A DNA stretch of 64,000 bases from positions 369,152 to 433,151 of the forward strand of contig JAVJTT010000009.1 of the NCBI GenBank assembly GCA_040220135.1, written 5' to 3'. The position numbers were made by a program, and so were the translations under genes. The first letter of the stretch is position 1, and each line of letters opens with the position of its first letter. Under the pieces are notes generated by a model. The model was not told the origin of the DNA. It worked only from the letters and a program-made list of their open reading frames with translations, and made no database searches. Below, one piece after another: positions 52,701-62,000 of this stretch. The DNA comes from CAJXMH01 sp040220135 (GTDB lineage: Bacteria; Bacteroidota; Bacteroidia; Flavobacteriales_E; Vicingaceae).

Positions 52701-53763
52701 AGGAAAGTGCGTTTCCGCCTAGCGCCACATTTCTAAAGCCTGTGCTTACACTATTTCCCGCATTTGACCCAAGAAAAATGTTATGACGGTTACTAAAATC
52801 ATCGCTTGCTCCGGCTCCATCACCAATCGCAATGCTATTGCCTGCATTTAATACCGCTATTCTGCCTCGTTGAAAGGTGAACGTTTCTCTGGTGTCATTG
52901 TCAAAGCGAATAATATCTTCATCAGCACTTTCTTCCACTTGAATTTTTGTGTCCCCATCTGCATCAGTAATTCTGCTTGAATCAGAAACAGAACTTGGTA
53001 TTTGAGAAACGGTAACAGGGCCTTGATTGCTAGTTTGGTTTGTATTGTAGCGGTAGTCTGTACCTTGGCGTGTGGCTGTAAGGTAAAACGGTTGAACAGA
53101 TCCTGTTGATGCTCCATTTCTCATATACAAAATGGCAGAAGATGTTGTAACCGTGCCAACAGTTATTGAATAATCGTCAACCCCAGACCTTATAATACTA
53201 GCCACTATTGCAGGTGGTTCTGTGAAAAAACCAGAATTAAAAAATACGGTAGCTACGCCAGAAGAATTCCATTCGGCGTAATCAATAAAGTCATAATTTT
53301 CAATTATCTCAAAATATATTTGGCCTACAGCTGGTGGACCAATTACTGGATTATTTATTTTGGCTGCGAAAACATTTTCATTTAAAGTATCATAAGCAAC
53401 ACTTGAACTTTCTCCAAATCCTACCCAATTTGAACCATTGTAAAAGAAATAACCTAAAGAGTCTGTATTATAAATAAACAATCCGTTTGCCGGTGCAGCA
53501 ATATTATTCATCTGACTTGTATTCAACCTAGGTGGCAAAAACCCTTTCGTGGTGTCAGAAACATCTAACATCGCTGATGGGTGGGGCGTGGATCCGTCTG
53601 CATTGATGGAAATATTTTGGGCTTCCACAGCAGAAAGCAAAAAGCAGAAAGCAAAAAGCAATATTAACTTTAAGCATGAAAGATGAAAGATTAAGGATGA
53701 AGGATTCCTTTCTTCCTTCATCTTTAGTCCTTTATCCAATAGATATTTTTTTAATCGTTTCAT
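49726..53763 (-). CDS. Fibre-like surface protein with YadA-head repeats and peptidase S74 chaperone end
   Basis: 1345 residues. A leader (FHLSCLKLILLFAFCFLLSAVEAQ) is followed by NISINADGSTPHPSAMLDVSD, a start common to Bacteroidota tail-fibre proteins. The body contains many NVAIGxxA / NSIAIGFEALKN units, like the left-handed coil of YadA heads, and modules such as YIENSNSTTPLIYGDF. The end is a peptidase-S74 intramolecular chaperone: ELSDARYKTNVETL with the Ser and the Lys five residues later, IGLIAQELEPIFPELV, then a coiled coil (VEGKVVDLEAKLDQANDENQ). S74 domains trimerise fibres and cut themselves off. It overlaps its downstream neighbour by 8 bp. Confidence 0.82.
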   Translation of the reverse strand: MKRLKKYLLDKGLKMKEERNPSSLIFHLSCLKLILLFAFCFLLSAVEAQNISINADGSTPHPSAMLDVSDTTKGFLPPRLNTSQMNNIAAPANGLFIYNTDSLGYFFYNGSNWVGFGESSSVAYDTLNENVFAAKINNPVIGPPAVGQIYFEIIENYDFIDYAEWNSSGVATVFFNSGFFTEPPAIVASIIRSGVDDYSITVGTVTTSSAILYMRNGASTGSVQPFYLTATRQGTDYRYNTNQTSNQGPVTVSQIPSSVSDSSRITDADGDTKIQVEESADEDIIRFDNDTRETFTFQRGRIAVLNAGNSIAIGDGAGASDDFSNRHNIFLGSNAGNSVSTGFRNVALGGNALSSASASTVNNSIAIGFEALKNSTGFRNVAIGSNAMEGSLTSVDNVAVGYEAALSNSASSNTAIGARALSLNSSGQNNVAIGTDAGNNNGGVRNIFLGYQAGMNETGNDNLYIENSNSTTPLIYGDFANDSLKVYGTLSVDSAKDGSGYTFPGADGTTNQYLQTDGSGNVSWANTTTDTLDRIVANSSSYALVKNGGFDIWLNTQPFYQFSQDRIGIHFNDRNVALGERARSMQTGTDNTSVGYVALEGGTGGGNVAVGAFALSLGNSNSVGLGYGAGRNNTGSGNVFLGYQAGLNETGSNKLYIENSNSSTPLIYGDFANDSLKVYGTLSVDSAKDGSGYTFPGADGNPLDVLQTDGSGNLSWASAAADGNGIYDGNGSLSSNTTISAGVNSLSIISSSAEAFKVDNGTFTVNASNNRVGIGTTSPASSLEVNGDAIFSNATNGIRITNNVAFFNGQLQLLYDTDVLGSGEPSGSMIFRPRNNANTGMTSMGELTFKKNLNESTSYLSLSTRASSGLNEAIRIDSAQRMGIGTSTPDSLLDVAGGATINRLNINSRYTFPDDDGNPLDVLQTDGSGNVSWAAASGGGGVFEKLGNTIRDTTSNFNSDFVIGSPTLDYSTEAHRMFFDKSKAAFRAGFAASDSWDSDSLGNYSAAFGHNTTASGNYSFAAGRQADARGSQAIAFGYLTVAQNDYDVALGFAATAEGARSFAAGSNASAEGFRSAALGYFATAEGEASVSMGTFSTAAAENSIALGQNAEAQSYAEISLGSYPSTYTPNSTTAWDAGDRLLSVGNGTGSGARSDALTILKDGKVGIGTATPTENLEVNGRLKTNGIQELSDARYKTNVETLTNALDKLTQLRGVSYDWDTTNFPEKNFNARKQIGLIAQELEPIFPELVHTDQAGYKSVDYSKLVAVLVEAVKEQNRRLSGVEGKVVDLEAKLDQANDENQAQSQRIKEIESRLSGVESQNQRLNQLERWMESMNPIKQANADE
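53631..53738 (-). repeat. Seven-base periodic array G with an inverted turn
   Basis: Four CAGAAAG/CAAAAAG units (53631-53658), then ATGAAAG, ATGAAAG, ATTAAGG, ATGAAGG, and after ATTCC the complementary TCTTCCT, TCATCTT, TAGTCCT. The GATGAAGGA and TCCTTCATC sides form an imperfect hairpin in the first 30 codons of the gene. Confidence 0.8.
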
Positions 53764-56006
53764 TATTTCTTAATGGCTTTTTTCAGTGTCTGGATTTCCT
53801 CCATTAACTGGTCAATTTGATCTTGTTGGTGCTTATTTTGCTGTTTTTGCAAGTCTATAAGTTGTTGTTGCGCCTTTACCAAGTGATGGAGTTCTTTGAC
53901 CCCTGCCGCTAAAACGGGAGTGAGCTTTCCATAATCAACCATCATGGGGTTGGTAGCTACATTTAAGGTAGAATCACCACTTACCATCTGTGGGTAAATG
54001 CCTTGTAGTTCTTGTGCAATAAACCCAATCTCTTGAGTTCCAAGATTATTTTTTCGTTCGTAAATTCTTGGTTGAATTCGTTCTAGGGTGGCTAGTCCGT
54101 TTTGGAAATCTCCTATTTGGGTTTTCAGCCGTCTGTCGGAAGAGCCTCCATAAATCACATTGGCTGTTCCATTTCCTTCTATTTGCCCTACAATATTGCC
54201 ACCAGCTTGATTATACATGGTGATAAAATTGTTACTGGCACTTGGGTTAGAATTGTTCCCAACCACTAATCTCAAAACATCTGCATTTGAGCCCGTATTG
54301 GTATTTTCAATGGTCACTACATGTCCACCTGAAAAATTTTCTAAAACGTGAAGTTTGTAGTCAGGAGAGGTGGTTCCAATACCGACATCACCATCAACAT
54401 CAATGTGCATGTTCACCGGATTACCAAAATTGGAAGCCCCTGTTTTAAAATTGATGGTATTGGCATAAATATCTAAGGGCAGGGTGCTTATCCCATTTAG
54501 ACTTGCTAATAGTCCAACTCCATTGTTATTGGTTAAAAGAGTATAATCTAAGCCATTGGGTATGGCAGTTAGGGGCTTGCTTGTGGTAATAATAGAACCG
54601 TGTACATCCAACTCTTTTCGGGGTAGGGTTTTACCAATTCCAACAGCCGTATCCATAAAAGTAACCAGCTCTGTTCCATTGGTAAAGAGGCTTAAAACAC
54701 CATCACTATTGGTTTCAAAGCCAGTATCATCATCCACCGGTCCAATGGATAATTCTAAAGCGGGAGTGTTAGGGGTGCCGATTCCCATTTTTCCTTCTTT
54801 GGTCACCGTCCAGGCTAAACCTCCCCCATTGGTCAAAAACAAGCCTACGGCTCCAGGCTGCATTAAAGCTCCTGTTGTAGGGTTATCTGAAAATAAAGCC
54901 CAGCCAGAGGAGTCGTTAGAAGCCCAGAAGCCTGTTTGTCCATTGTCGGTTACCAAACGGCTAAAGGTATTGGCATTTCCTCGTGAACCTGCAAAAAGAC
55001 TGAAACCGGTAGTATCGTATCCAATGTTCAATCTTCCTTCTTTTCTGAAGGTGAAAAGGGGTTCGTCATTGGGTTGAATCACAAAATTATCACTTGAATC
55101 TAGTCCAATATCGAAAAAGTCAGCTGAATTCGTATTGTTGAATCGGAACTGGGGTGAAATTTGATTTCCCTGCAATTCTCCTAATACCACCGTACCTTCA
55201 TTGGGTCCTGAACCTCCGGGATTGTTATTGATAAAAAAGCTACCTGTATCTAGATCAACTTGAAATTTGCCGGTAGGAGCAATGGTGTTGATTCCAACAT
55301 TTCCATTTGACTCAATTCTCATTTTCTCCTCATAGCTTCCATTATCAGTTGCAAACCTAAGAGGGTCACCATTTTTCCACATGACAAATGGGTTTGGGTC
55401 GTTCTGTCGACCTCCAAAAATGGAGACAAAATGCGAACGGTCGCTATTTCCAATGCCAAATAGCGGAGCATCATCCAATCCTTGAGATCTCACATCTAAA
55501 GTATTGATGGGGAGATTGGTCCCTATTCCAACACTTTCTCCTTGATAAAAGGTAGAGGTATCTGTGCTATTCCAAACATTAGTATCTGCCTCAGTTTTAA
55601 CTCTCAACCAATTTGGTGTAGCCGAAACTCCTTGATTAAAGTAAAAACCTGAGTCTTGATTGGTTTGAAAAATCAAGAGGCCGGTGGCAGGTTCAAAAAT
55701 GGCATCTCTTTGCGCTTCTGTCATCCGTGGAATTAGCATTCCTTTATTAGTCGAAACCACATCAAACATGGCGGAAGTATCTGGACGGGCGCCATCGGCA
55801 TTAATGGAAATGTTTTGCGAAAACGAAAGTTGAATAGTTAAAAAGAAGAAAAGGAAAAAAGCTAGCTTTTTAGTGGATAAAAGAGAAAGTATAAAAGACG
55901 AAGGATGAAGGCCCAAAGATAAAGGAGAAAGGATACAAGAAAACAGATTTCTTTCATCCTTCATCTTTGGTCCTTCATCCAAAAGATATTTTTCTAATCT
56001 TTTCAT
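53763..56006 (-). CDS. Second tail-fibre-like protein with S74 chaperone domain
   Basis: 747 residues, paralogous to the next gene in its start (NISINADGARPDTSAMFDV, STNKGMLIPRMTEAQRDAI) and end. The signal peptide is LAFFLFFFLTIQLSFSQ after a repeat-encoded leader. The middle has several GKFQVDLDTGSFF or NVGINTIAPTG-type fibre segments. The end is S74: GGSSDRRLKTQIGDF with Ser and Lys, EIGFIAQELQGIYPQMV, and a coiled coil (LVKAQQQLIDLQKQQNKHQQ). The stop overlaps the next ATG (TAATG at 53761-53765). It lies 38 bp after the giant gene. Confidence 0.8.
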   Translation of the reverse strand: MKRLEKYLLDEGPKMKDERNLFSCILSPLSLGLHPSSFILSLLSTKKLAFFLFFFLTIQLSFSQNISINADGARPDTSAMFDVVSTNKGMLIPRMTEAQRDAIFEPATGLLIFQTNQDSGFYFNQGVSATPNWLRVKTEADTNVWNSTDTSTFYQGESVGIGTNLPINTLDVRSQGLDDAPLFGIGNSDRSHFVSIFGGRQNDPNPFVMWKNGDPLRFATDNGSYEEKMRIESNGNVGINTIAPTGKFQVDLDTGSFFINNNPGGSGPNEGTVVLGELQGNQISPQFRFNNTNSADFFDIGLDSSDNFVIQPNDEPLFTFRKEGRLNIGYDTTGFSLFAGSRGNANTFSRLVTDNGQTGFWASNDSSGWALFSDNPTTGALMQPGAVGLFLTNGGGLAWTVTKEGKMGIGTPNTPALELSIGPVDDDTGFETNSDGVLSLFTNGTELVTFMDTAVGIGKTLPRKELDVHGSIITTSKPLTAIPNGLDYTLLTNNNGVGLLASLNGISTLPLDIYANTINFKTGASNFGNPVNMHIDVDGDVGIGTTSPDYKLHVLENFSGGHVVTIENTNTGSNADVLRLVVGNNSNPSASNNFITMYNQAGGNIVGQIEGNGTANVIYGGSSDRRLKTQIGDFQNGLATLERIQPRIYERKNNLGTQEIGFIAQELQGIYPQMVSGDSTLNVATNPMMVDYGKLTPVLAAGVKELHHLVKAQQQLIDLQKQQNKHQQDQIDQLMEEIQTLKKAIKK
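55879..55983 (-). repeat. Seven-base periodic array H with long inverted repeat
   Basis: About fourteen adjacent heptamers: AAAAGAG, AAAGTAT, AAAAGAC, GAAGGAT, GAAGGCC, CAAAGAT, AAAGGAG, AAAGGAT and, after a turn, TTCTTTC, ATCCTTC, ATCTTTG, GTCCTTC, ATCCAAA. The left side (55903-55933) and right side (55948-55980) are inverted copies. They encode the first codons of the S74 gene. Confidence 0.85.
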
Positions 56007-56044
56007 TTTCCCTTTTTACCTTTTCTTCTCTTTAACTTAAAAAT

Positions 56045-59000
56045 CTATTTCAAAATCAAAATACAACGGTAAGCCGCTGAACCACTATCGGGGTCATCAT
56101 TTGCAGATGCTTTTAAGCTGCCATTCCCGGCTTTTCTTGCGGTGTTTGAAGTACCGTCGTCAACCCATTCCCAATCGTTGGTTTCATCATTCACTGCTGC
56201 ATTATCCAAGGCGCCATACCATTCTGCCCAGCTTGGCAATTTATAGCCATCAGCTGCACAGCCTGATGCAGCTGCAAACCAATCGGTAGCGGCACGTTGA
56301 TCGTTTTCAATGCAAATTCTACCGGCAATGTTGGTCATGTTGGCCGGACAAACTGCAGTATCAACAGTAGACCAATAGGCTTTTCCTGTAGGGTCAGAAG
56401 TGAGCACTTTCCCATTTCCTGCTCCGGTTGGAATTACAAGCGTATCGTTGATTTGAACTTTTCCTTGATCGAAGACAGCTGCATAGTTGCCCGATATTCC
56501 TCCACTTGCCGTAGCATACAAACCGTGGTTTGTCCCTGAACCAACCCCAATTGCTTCCGCATAAACGCCATAAGTAACAGAAGTAACCGCCGTGTTGACA
56601 AACCTTGCAGTGTAGTTATTGTTAACATCATTTACCTCTAACATGGCTCCAGAAGAAGTGGTACCAATTCCTACATTTCCATTGTTATCAATATTAATTC
56701 CTTCTGCATCACCATCTCCACTAACCCATTGGTTGTTGGTGTTAATTGTACCGTCAAATCTTGAATTGCCGGCTACATGCAATTGTGCCTGAGGATTTTC
56801 CGTATTAATACCCACTCTTCCGTTAACCCCATCCACTGTAAAGTAATCATCTGTAGGTAAGCTTCCTTTTACAAAGAAGTCAGAATTAACTCCACTAAGA
56901 CTGACTTGAAAAACGCCACTTAGCCCTGAGTTAAAGTTTAGAGTTTGATTACTCAAATTCACTGTAGTTCCTCCTGAGAGCGTTCCTCCACCTGAATATA
57001 TTCCATTGCCATCTCCGGCAAATAAAGTTGATGGGTCTTGCCAAGTGGCATTTCCATTGCCATCTGAACCTAAGATATAACCATTGGTGGCTCCTCCGAT
57101 TAAGCGGATGTAATCAGCCTCAATTCCACCATCAACGGTTAAAGTGGAATCAGGATCGAAAGCAGCAGAACCAATGCCAACATTGCCGTTTGAACGCAAA
57201 TACATGGAAGCGCCTTGTCCCCCACCTTCTTTTCGGGTGGTAAAAGCTAAACTGGTGGGAACATTGGTGCCAATGACATTTCCATCAATTTCTGCACGAA
57301 TTAAGGGGAAAGTGACATATCCGGAACCACTCACAAAATTCGATGAATTAATTTCAAATATTTGGTCATTATCTGCTACCGTAGAGTTTGTACCATGCGT
57401 ACCTGTAGCTTTATGGAAGTTTATTTCTGAACCTGAACTAAGTCCGGTTCCAAAAGCATACAGGTTAAACTCTGATTGCCCTGCATTATTAAACAAGGTA
57501 AGTCGAGAGTCAGCGGCTTTTTCAACCGTAACATTTCCATCATCTGAGATTCTAATTCCTTCGCTGTCTCCATCGTTTGATAAGAAGTTGTCGTTAAGCT
57601 TTAAATCATTGTAAGCCTCATAGTTCCATGCGGTGTCAACTGAAGAAACTACAGTTGAAGCATCCACAAAACTTAATTGACCGGAACCATCGGTTTGGAG
57701 AACTTGGCCATTGGTGCCATCAGCCCCGGGGAAGGCATATCCACTACCATCTTTGGCGCTATCTAAAAATAGCTTTCCATTAAAAACTAAAGAGTCTTTT
57801 GCAAAGTCACCGTAAATTAAAGGAGATGAGCCGTTACTATTTTCGATGTAGAGTTTGTTAGAGCCTGACTCATTTCGACCTGATTCTTTCCCGATGAAAA
57901 CATTAGAACTGCCTGTACTATTTAAACCTGATTCATGACCTATATAAGTATTGCCCCAACCATTACTTTGGTTTCCGGCTGATTTACCTATGAATGTATT
58001 CCAGCTCCCAGTGGAATTGATCTGACCCGCTTCAGATCCTATGAAAACGTTATCATCTCCAAATGTATTATTTTCTCCTGCCTGATAACCTACGAAAACA
58101 CCGTGATTATCAACTAGAGCTGAGTGAACATCATCTAAACCGGCGTTTTCACCAATAAATACGCTTTTGCCATTATTCAAAACATCTAGACGGCCTTTGT
58201 TGCGCATCCTAAAATGCTCTCTACCTCCTACATCAAACCTTATGATATCCTCATCAGCACTCTCTTCTACTTGAATTTTGGTGTCCCCATCCGCATCTTC
58301 AATGGCAGCGGAAGCGCCTCCACCACTTACCGCTGACCAGCTCACATTACCACTACCATCAGTTTGGAGCACTTGGCCGTTGGTGCCGTCTGCTCCCGGA
58401 AAGGTATAACCGCTACCGTCTTTAGCGCTATCTACTGAAAGTGTTCCGTAAATTTTAAGGGAATCGTCAGCGAAGTTTCCATAGATGAGGGGAGTGTTTG
58501 AATTAGAGTTTTCAATGTATAATTTATTATCGGTGGTATCTTGAGAACCTGATCGATACCCAATTTTAACTACTCCAATTTGATTGTCTGCCGAAGCATC
58601 ACCCGCATATGCCCCAAGCAAAACATTAAAAGAGCCGCTTCGAATAGAATGACCAGAATGAAAACCCATTGCGGTGTTTTGATCCCCGCTTTGTAAATCA
58701 TACAAAGACCGATAACCGAAACTGGAGTTTAAGTTTCCTATGGTGTTATTCTGCATAGCGTAACTACCTACCGTAGTATTCTGAATTCCATTGGTAAGCA
58801 ATTGTCCCGCTGATAAGCCTATGGCAACGTTTGCATTACCGGTGTTTATGGATTCTAGCGCACGGTTTCCAACTGCAGTATTTTCAGATAAGCTATTGTT
58901 GCCCTTTCCTACTGTGATCCCATTTATGATCGCATCATTACTGATCGTCACCAATCCATCGTTAGCAATTGAAATCCCTTCATCATCGCCATCATTTGAG

Positions 59001-62000
59001 ATATAACTTCCGTTTAGACGGAGGTTGGAATCTAAAGTATGGTTACCAAGATTGTCGCCCGAGACTAAAGAAGAAACATCCACAAAGCTCAAATTCCCTG
59101 AACCATCGGTTTTTAAGATTTGGTCGGTGGTGCCGTCTAAAGTGGGATATGAAAGGGTATCGCCACCTGAAAAAGAGGTTCTGAACGCCCCATTAATTTG
59201 TAGTATTTCATTATCCAGTTCTCCATAGATCAAATTGTCAATGTATAATCTATTGTCGGTAGAATCATTAACCCCTGCTTGTTCTCCAATTTTTATAACG
59301 TTCGAAATAGAAGTATAAGGCATGGTTCCTTGAATTCCTTGTCCTATGATAATGCTGTTGTCTATTTCCGAAATTCCTCTTCCGGCATCATGACCTATTA
59401 AAACATTATTACTACCTAAAGTTGTACCTCCCCCGGCAGCAGAACCAATGGCAACGTTTGTATTACCGGTTTGCAGAAACTGCAAGGATCTTTCTCCAAT
59501 TGCAGCATTACCCCCACCGTCAGTCAGGTTAGAAAGCGTATTCACTCCTACACTAGTGTTTCGGTTTGTATTGGCTGTTGCTGAACCGAAGGCATCATTC
59601 CCAATCGTGGTATTATTTAAAGGCCCCGTACCTGAAACACCTAATCCTTGAGAAATGAAAATGTTTTTTCCATCGAAGTACATTCCATTGTCATTAAAAT
59701 GATAAGCCCTGTCATTGTTAAACGCAATATCGACTCCACTCGGCTTAATGGTTAAGAAATTTGAATCATTCGCTTGAATGATGTCTAAGGTATCAGCAGA
59801 AACAATATCACTTAGCTTAACTCCGTCCCCGTTACTTAGCAATAAAGAATCACTTGCTCCATTAATGCTTAAATCTTGTAATTCATTGGTTACACTGCCA
59901 TCTACTTCCGTTTTTAAATAACCATCTGCTGCTACAAAGCCAAGCACTTGCGTGCTTGTTAAAGCAGAATCTGTAAAGGTTCCTCCTCCTGCTCCGTTTG
60001 CTTGAGTTAAGGTAACTGTTGAGCCCGTTTTAGAAAGTGTTTGAGCTTCATTGGTGTTATCTGCATCGGCATCATCAGTTGAAAAGCTTCCGCCTCCATC
60101 ACTTAAAGTATAGGTGCTGCCTACATTGCTTAAGGTTTGAATTTCATTGGTATTGGAAGAATCCGGTAAGAAGATTCTATTACCATTGCTAATGTTTAGG
60201 GTTCCATTCCCTGACCCTGAAAGTGATAGGGTTTGGTTATCGGTTCCTGTACTTGCGTCTTGCCAAATTGCATTGCCTGCTCCATCTGAGGTAAGCACTT
60301 GCCCATTGGTTCCTCTTAGACCTGGGAAAGTATATCCGCTACCGTCTTTTGCGCTATCTAAAAACAGCTTTCCATTAAAAACTAAAGAGTCTTCTGCAAA
60401 ATCGCCGTAAATTAAAGGGGTGGTAGAATTTGAGTTTTCTATGTATAGCTTATCGGAAGTCGTTTCATTAAAGCCTGCATTGAATCCTAAGAAAACATTA
60501 TTTGAACCACCATTAGAGCTATGGCCTGCTCCGTAACCAACAGCTACATTATTGTCACCTGCTCCATTTATGTTTAGAGCTCGGCCACCTATGGCGGTAT
60601 TAAAATCGCCATCATTTCCATTTTCCATGGCTCTTTGACCAATCGCGGTATTTTCGTCACCGTTAAAATAAAAATCCATTGCTCCCGTTCCAAAAGCAGA
60701 GTTTCTATTTCCGCCGGTGTTTTGCCTCATATTGATATGACCAACTGCAGTATTTTCAGTTCCTGTTGTATTGTTCATTAAAACACCGCCGGTTCCAATA
60801 GCAAGGTTGCCACTTCCTGTGGTATTATTTCTTAAAGCTTGAAATCCTATTGCTGTAAATTCAGTGTTTCTAAATGACTGATAGTTAACCGCTGCATCTC
60901 TTCCAATTATGGTACTAAAGGTTTCTAAGAATTCAAGTTTATTCTTTGAAAACTTGAAGAATACGGTATCGTCTAAGGCGATATCAGCTTCATTGGAGTT
61001 TGAAACGCTCATGTAGGCTGAAGAGTCTGCAGTTCTTATGATGGAGAAAGTATCGATAGCCGTATTAATTGAGCTTAATGGAACTCCATCTCCATTGCTT
61101 AACAACAAAGAGTCGTTTGCTCCATTGATGCTAAGGTTTTGAAGTTCATTACTAGCATCTGAATCGTTATCCCTTATATCAATACTGGTACCTGTGCCCG
61201 AAGTGATTGTTATAAATCTGGTCGGTCCGCTTGAAGCCGAACCTAAATTTTGTTGATCGGAATCGAAAACTAAACTGTTTGGGTCTTGCCAGGTGGCTAC
61301 TCCATTGGCATTTGTTGCTAAAACGAAACCATTAACAGCCCCATCTGTCAGCGTAAATGGATTATTCAACCTTAAAGTGTCGGTAATAAATACATCTCCT
61401 TGGTCAAAATATCCTGCCCAATTAGTGGCCCCATTTTCGGCATTTCCATAAACTCCTATATTGTTTTTAGTATTGTTCCCAAATGAGCTGCCATAGAGCC
61501 CGTAATTATTCAAGCCATTTGCGTTCACTGTTCCACTTACACCACGGTTTCCATTGTTAGACAACAAATTATCGACATATCCTTCAACTCCAATGTTCAC
61601 AATTCCTGAATCTGCACGACCAATAACCCCTAAGTTCGTTCCTGTGCTTACCCCATAAGAGTGCGAGAAAATCCCTTCGTTAGAGCCAGCAGACCCTTGA
61701 ATTCCCGATGCTATGGCTCTCTGAAATGCAGTAGAAGAATTTGTTCCCTTTGAGTAAAAAAGGGAGGCGATATACCCACCATTAGTTTGCTGCAATGTAT
61801 CAATCACACTGAATCGCTCCCCTGAACTTTTGAAGCCACCAATGGAAACTCGGCCTGCACTATCAATGCGAATCCCTTCATCGTCTCCATCTGCAGAAAT
61901 GAAATTTCCGGCAGTTCTTAAGTTGGAGTCTAAAGTATGATTACCGAGGTTGTCGCCACTTACCAAAGAAGAAATTGGCACAAAATCCAATTGACCGGCT

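Noticed and set aside
54556..55077. Plus-strand open frame of 173 codons opposite the S74 gene, and similar frames at 47752-48180 (142 codons) and 57144-57614
   Set aside because: They are mirror frames in repetitive Gly/Asn-rich coding DNA; they have no promoter, no recognisable domain and no relation to other genes.
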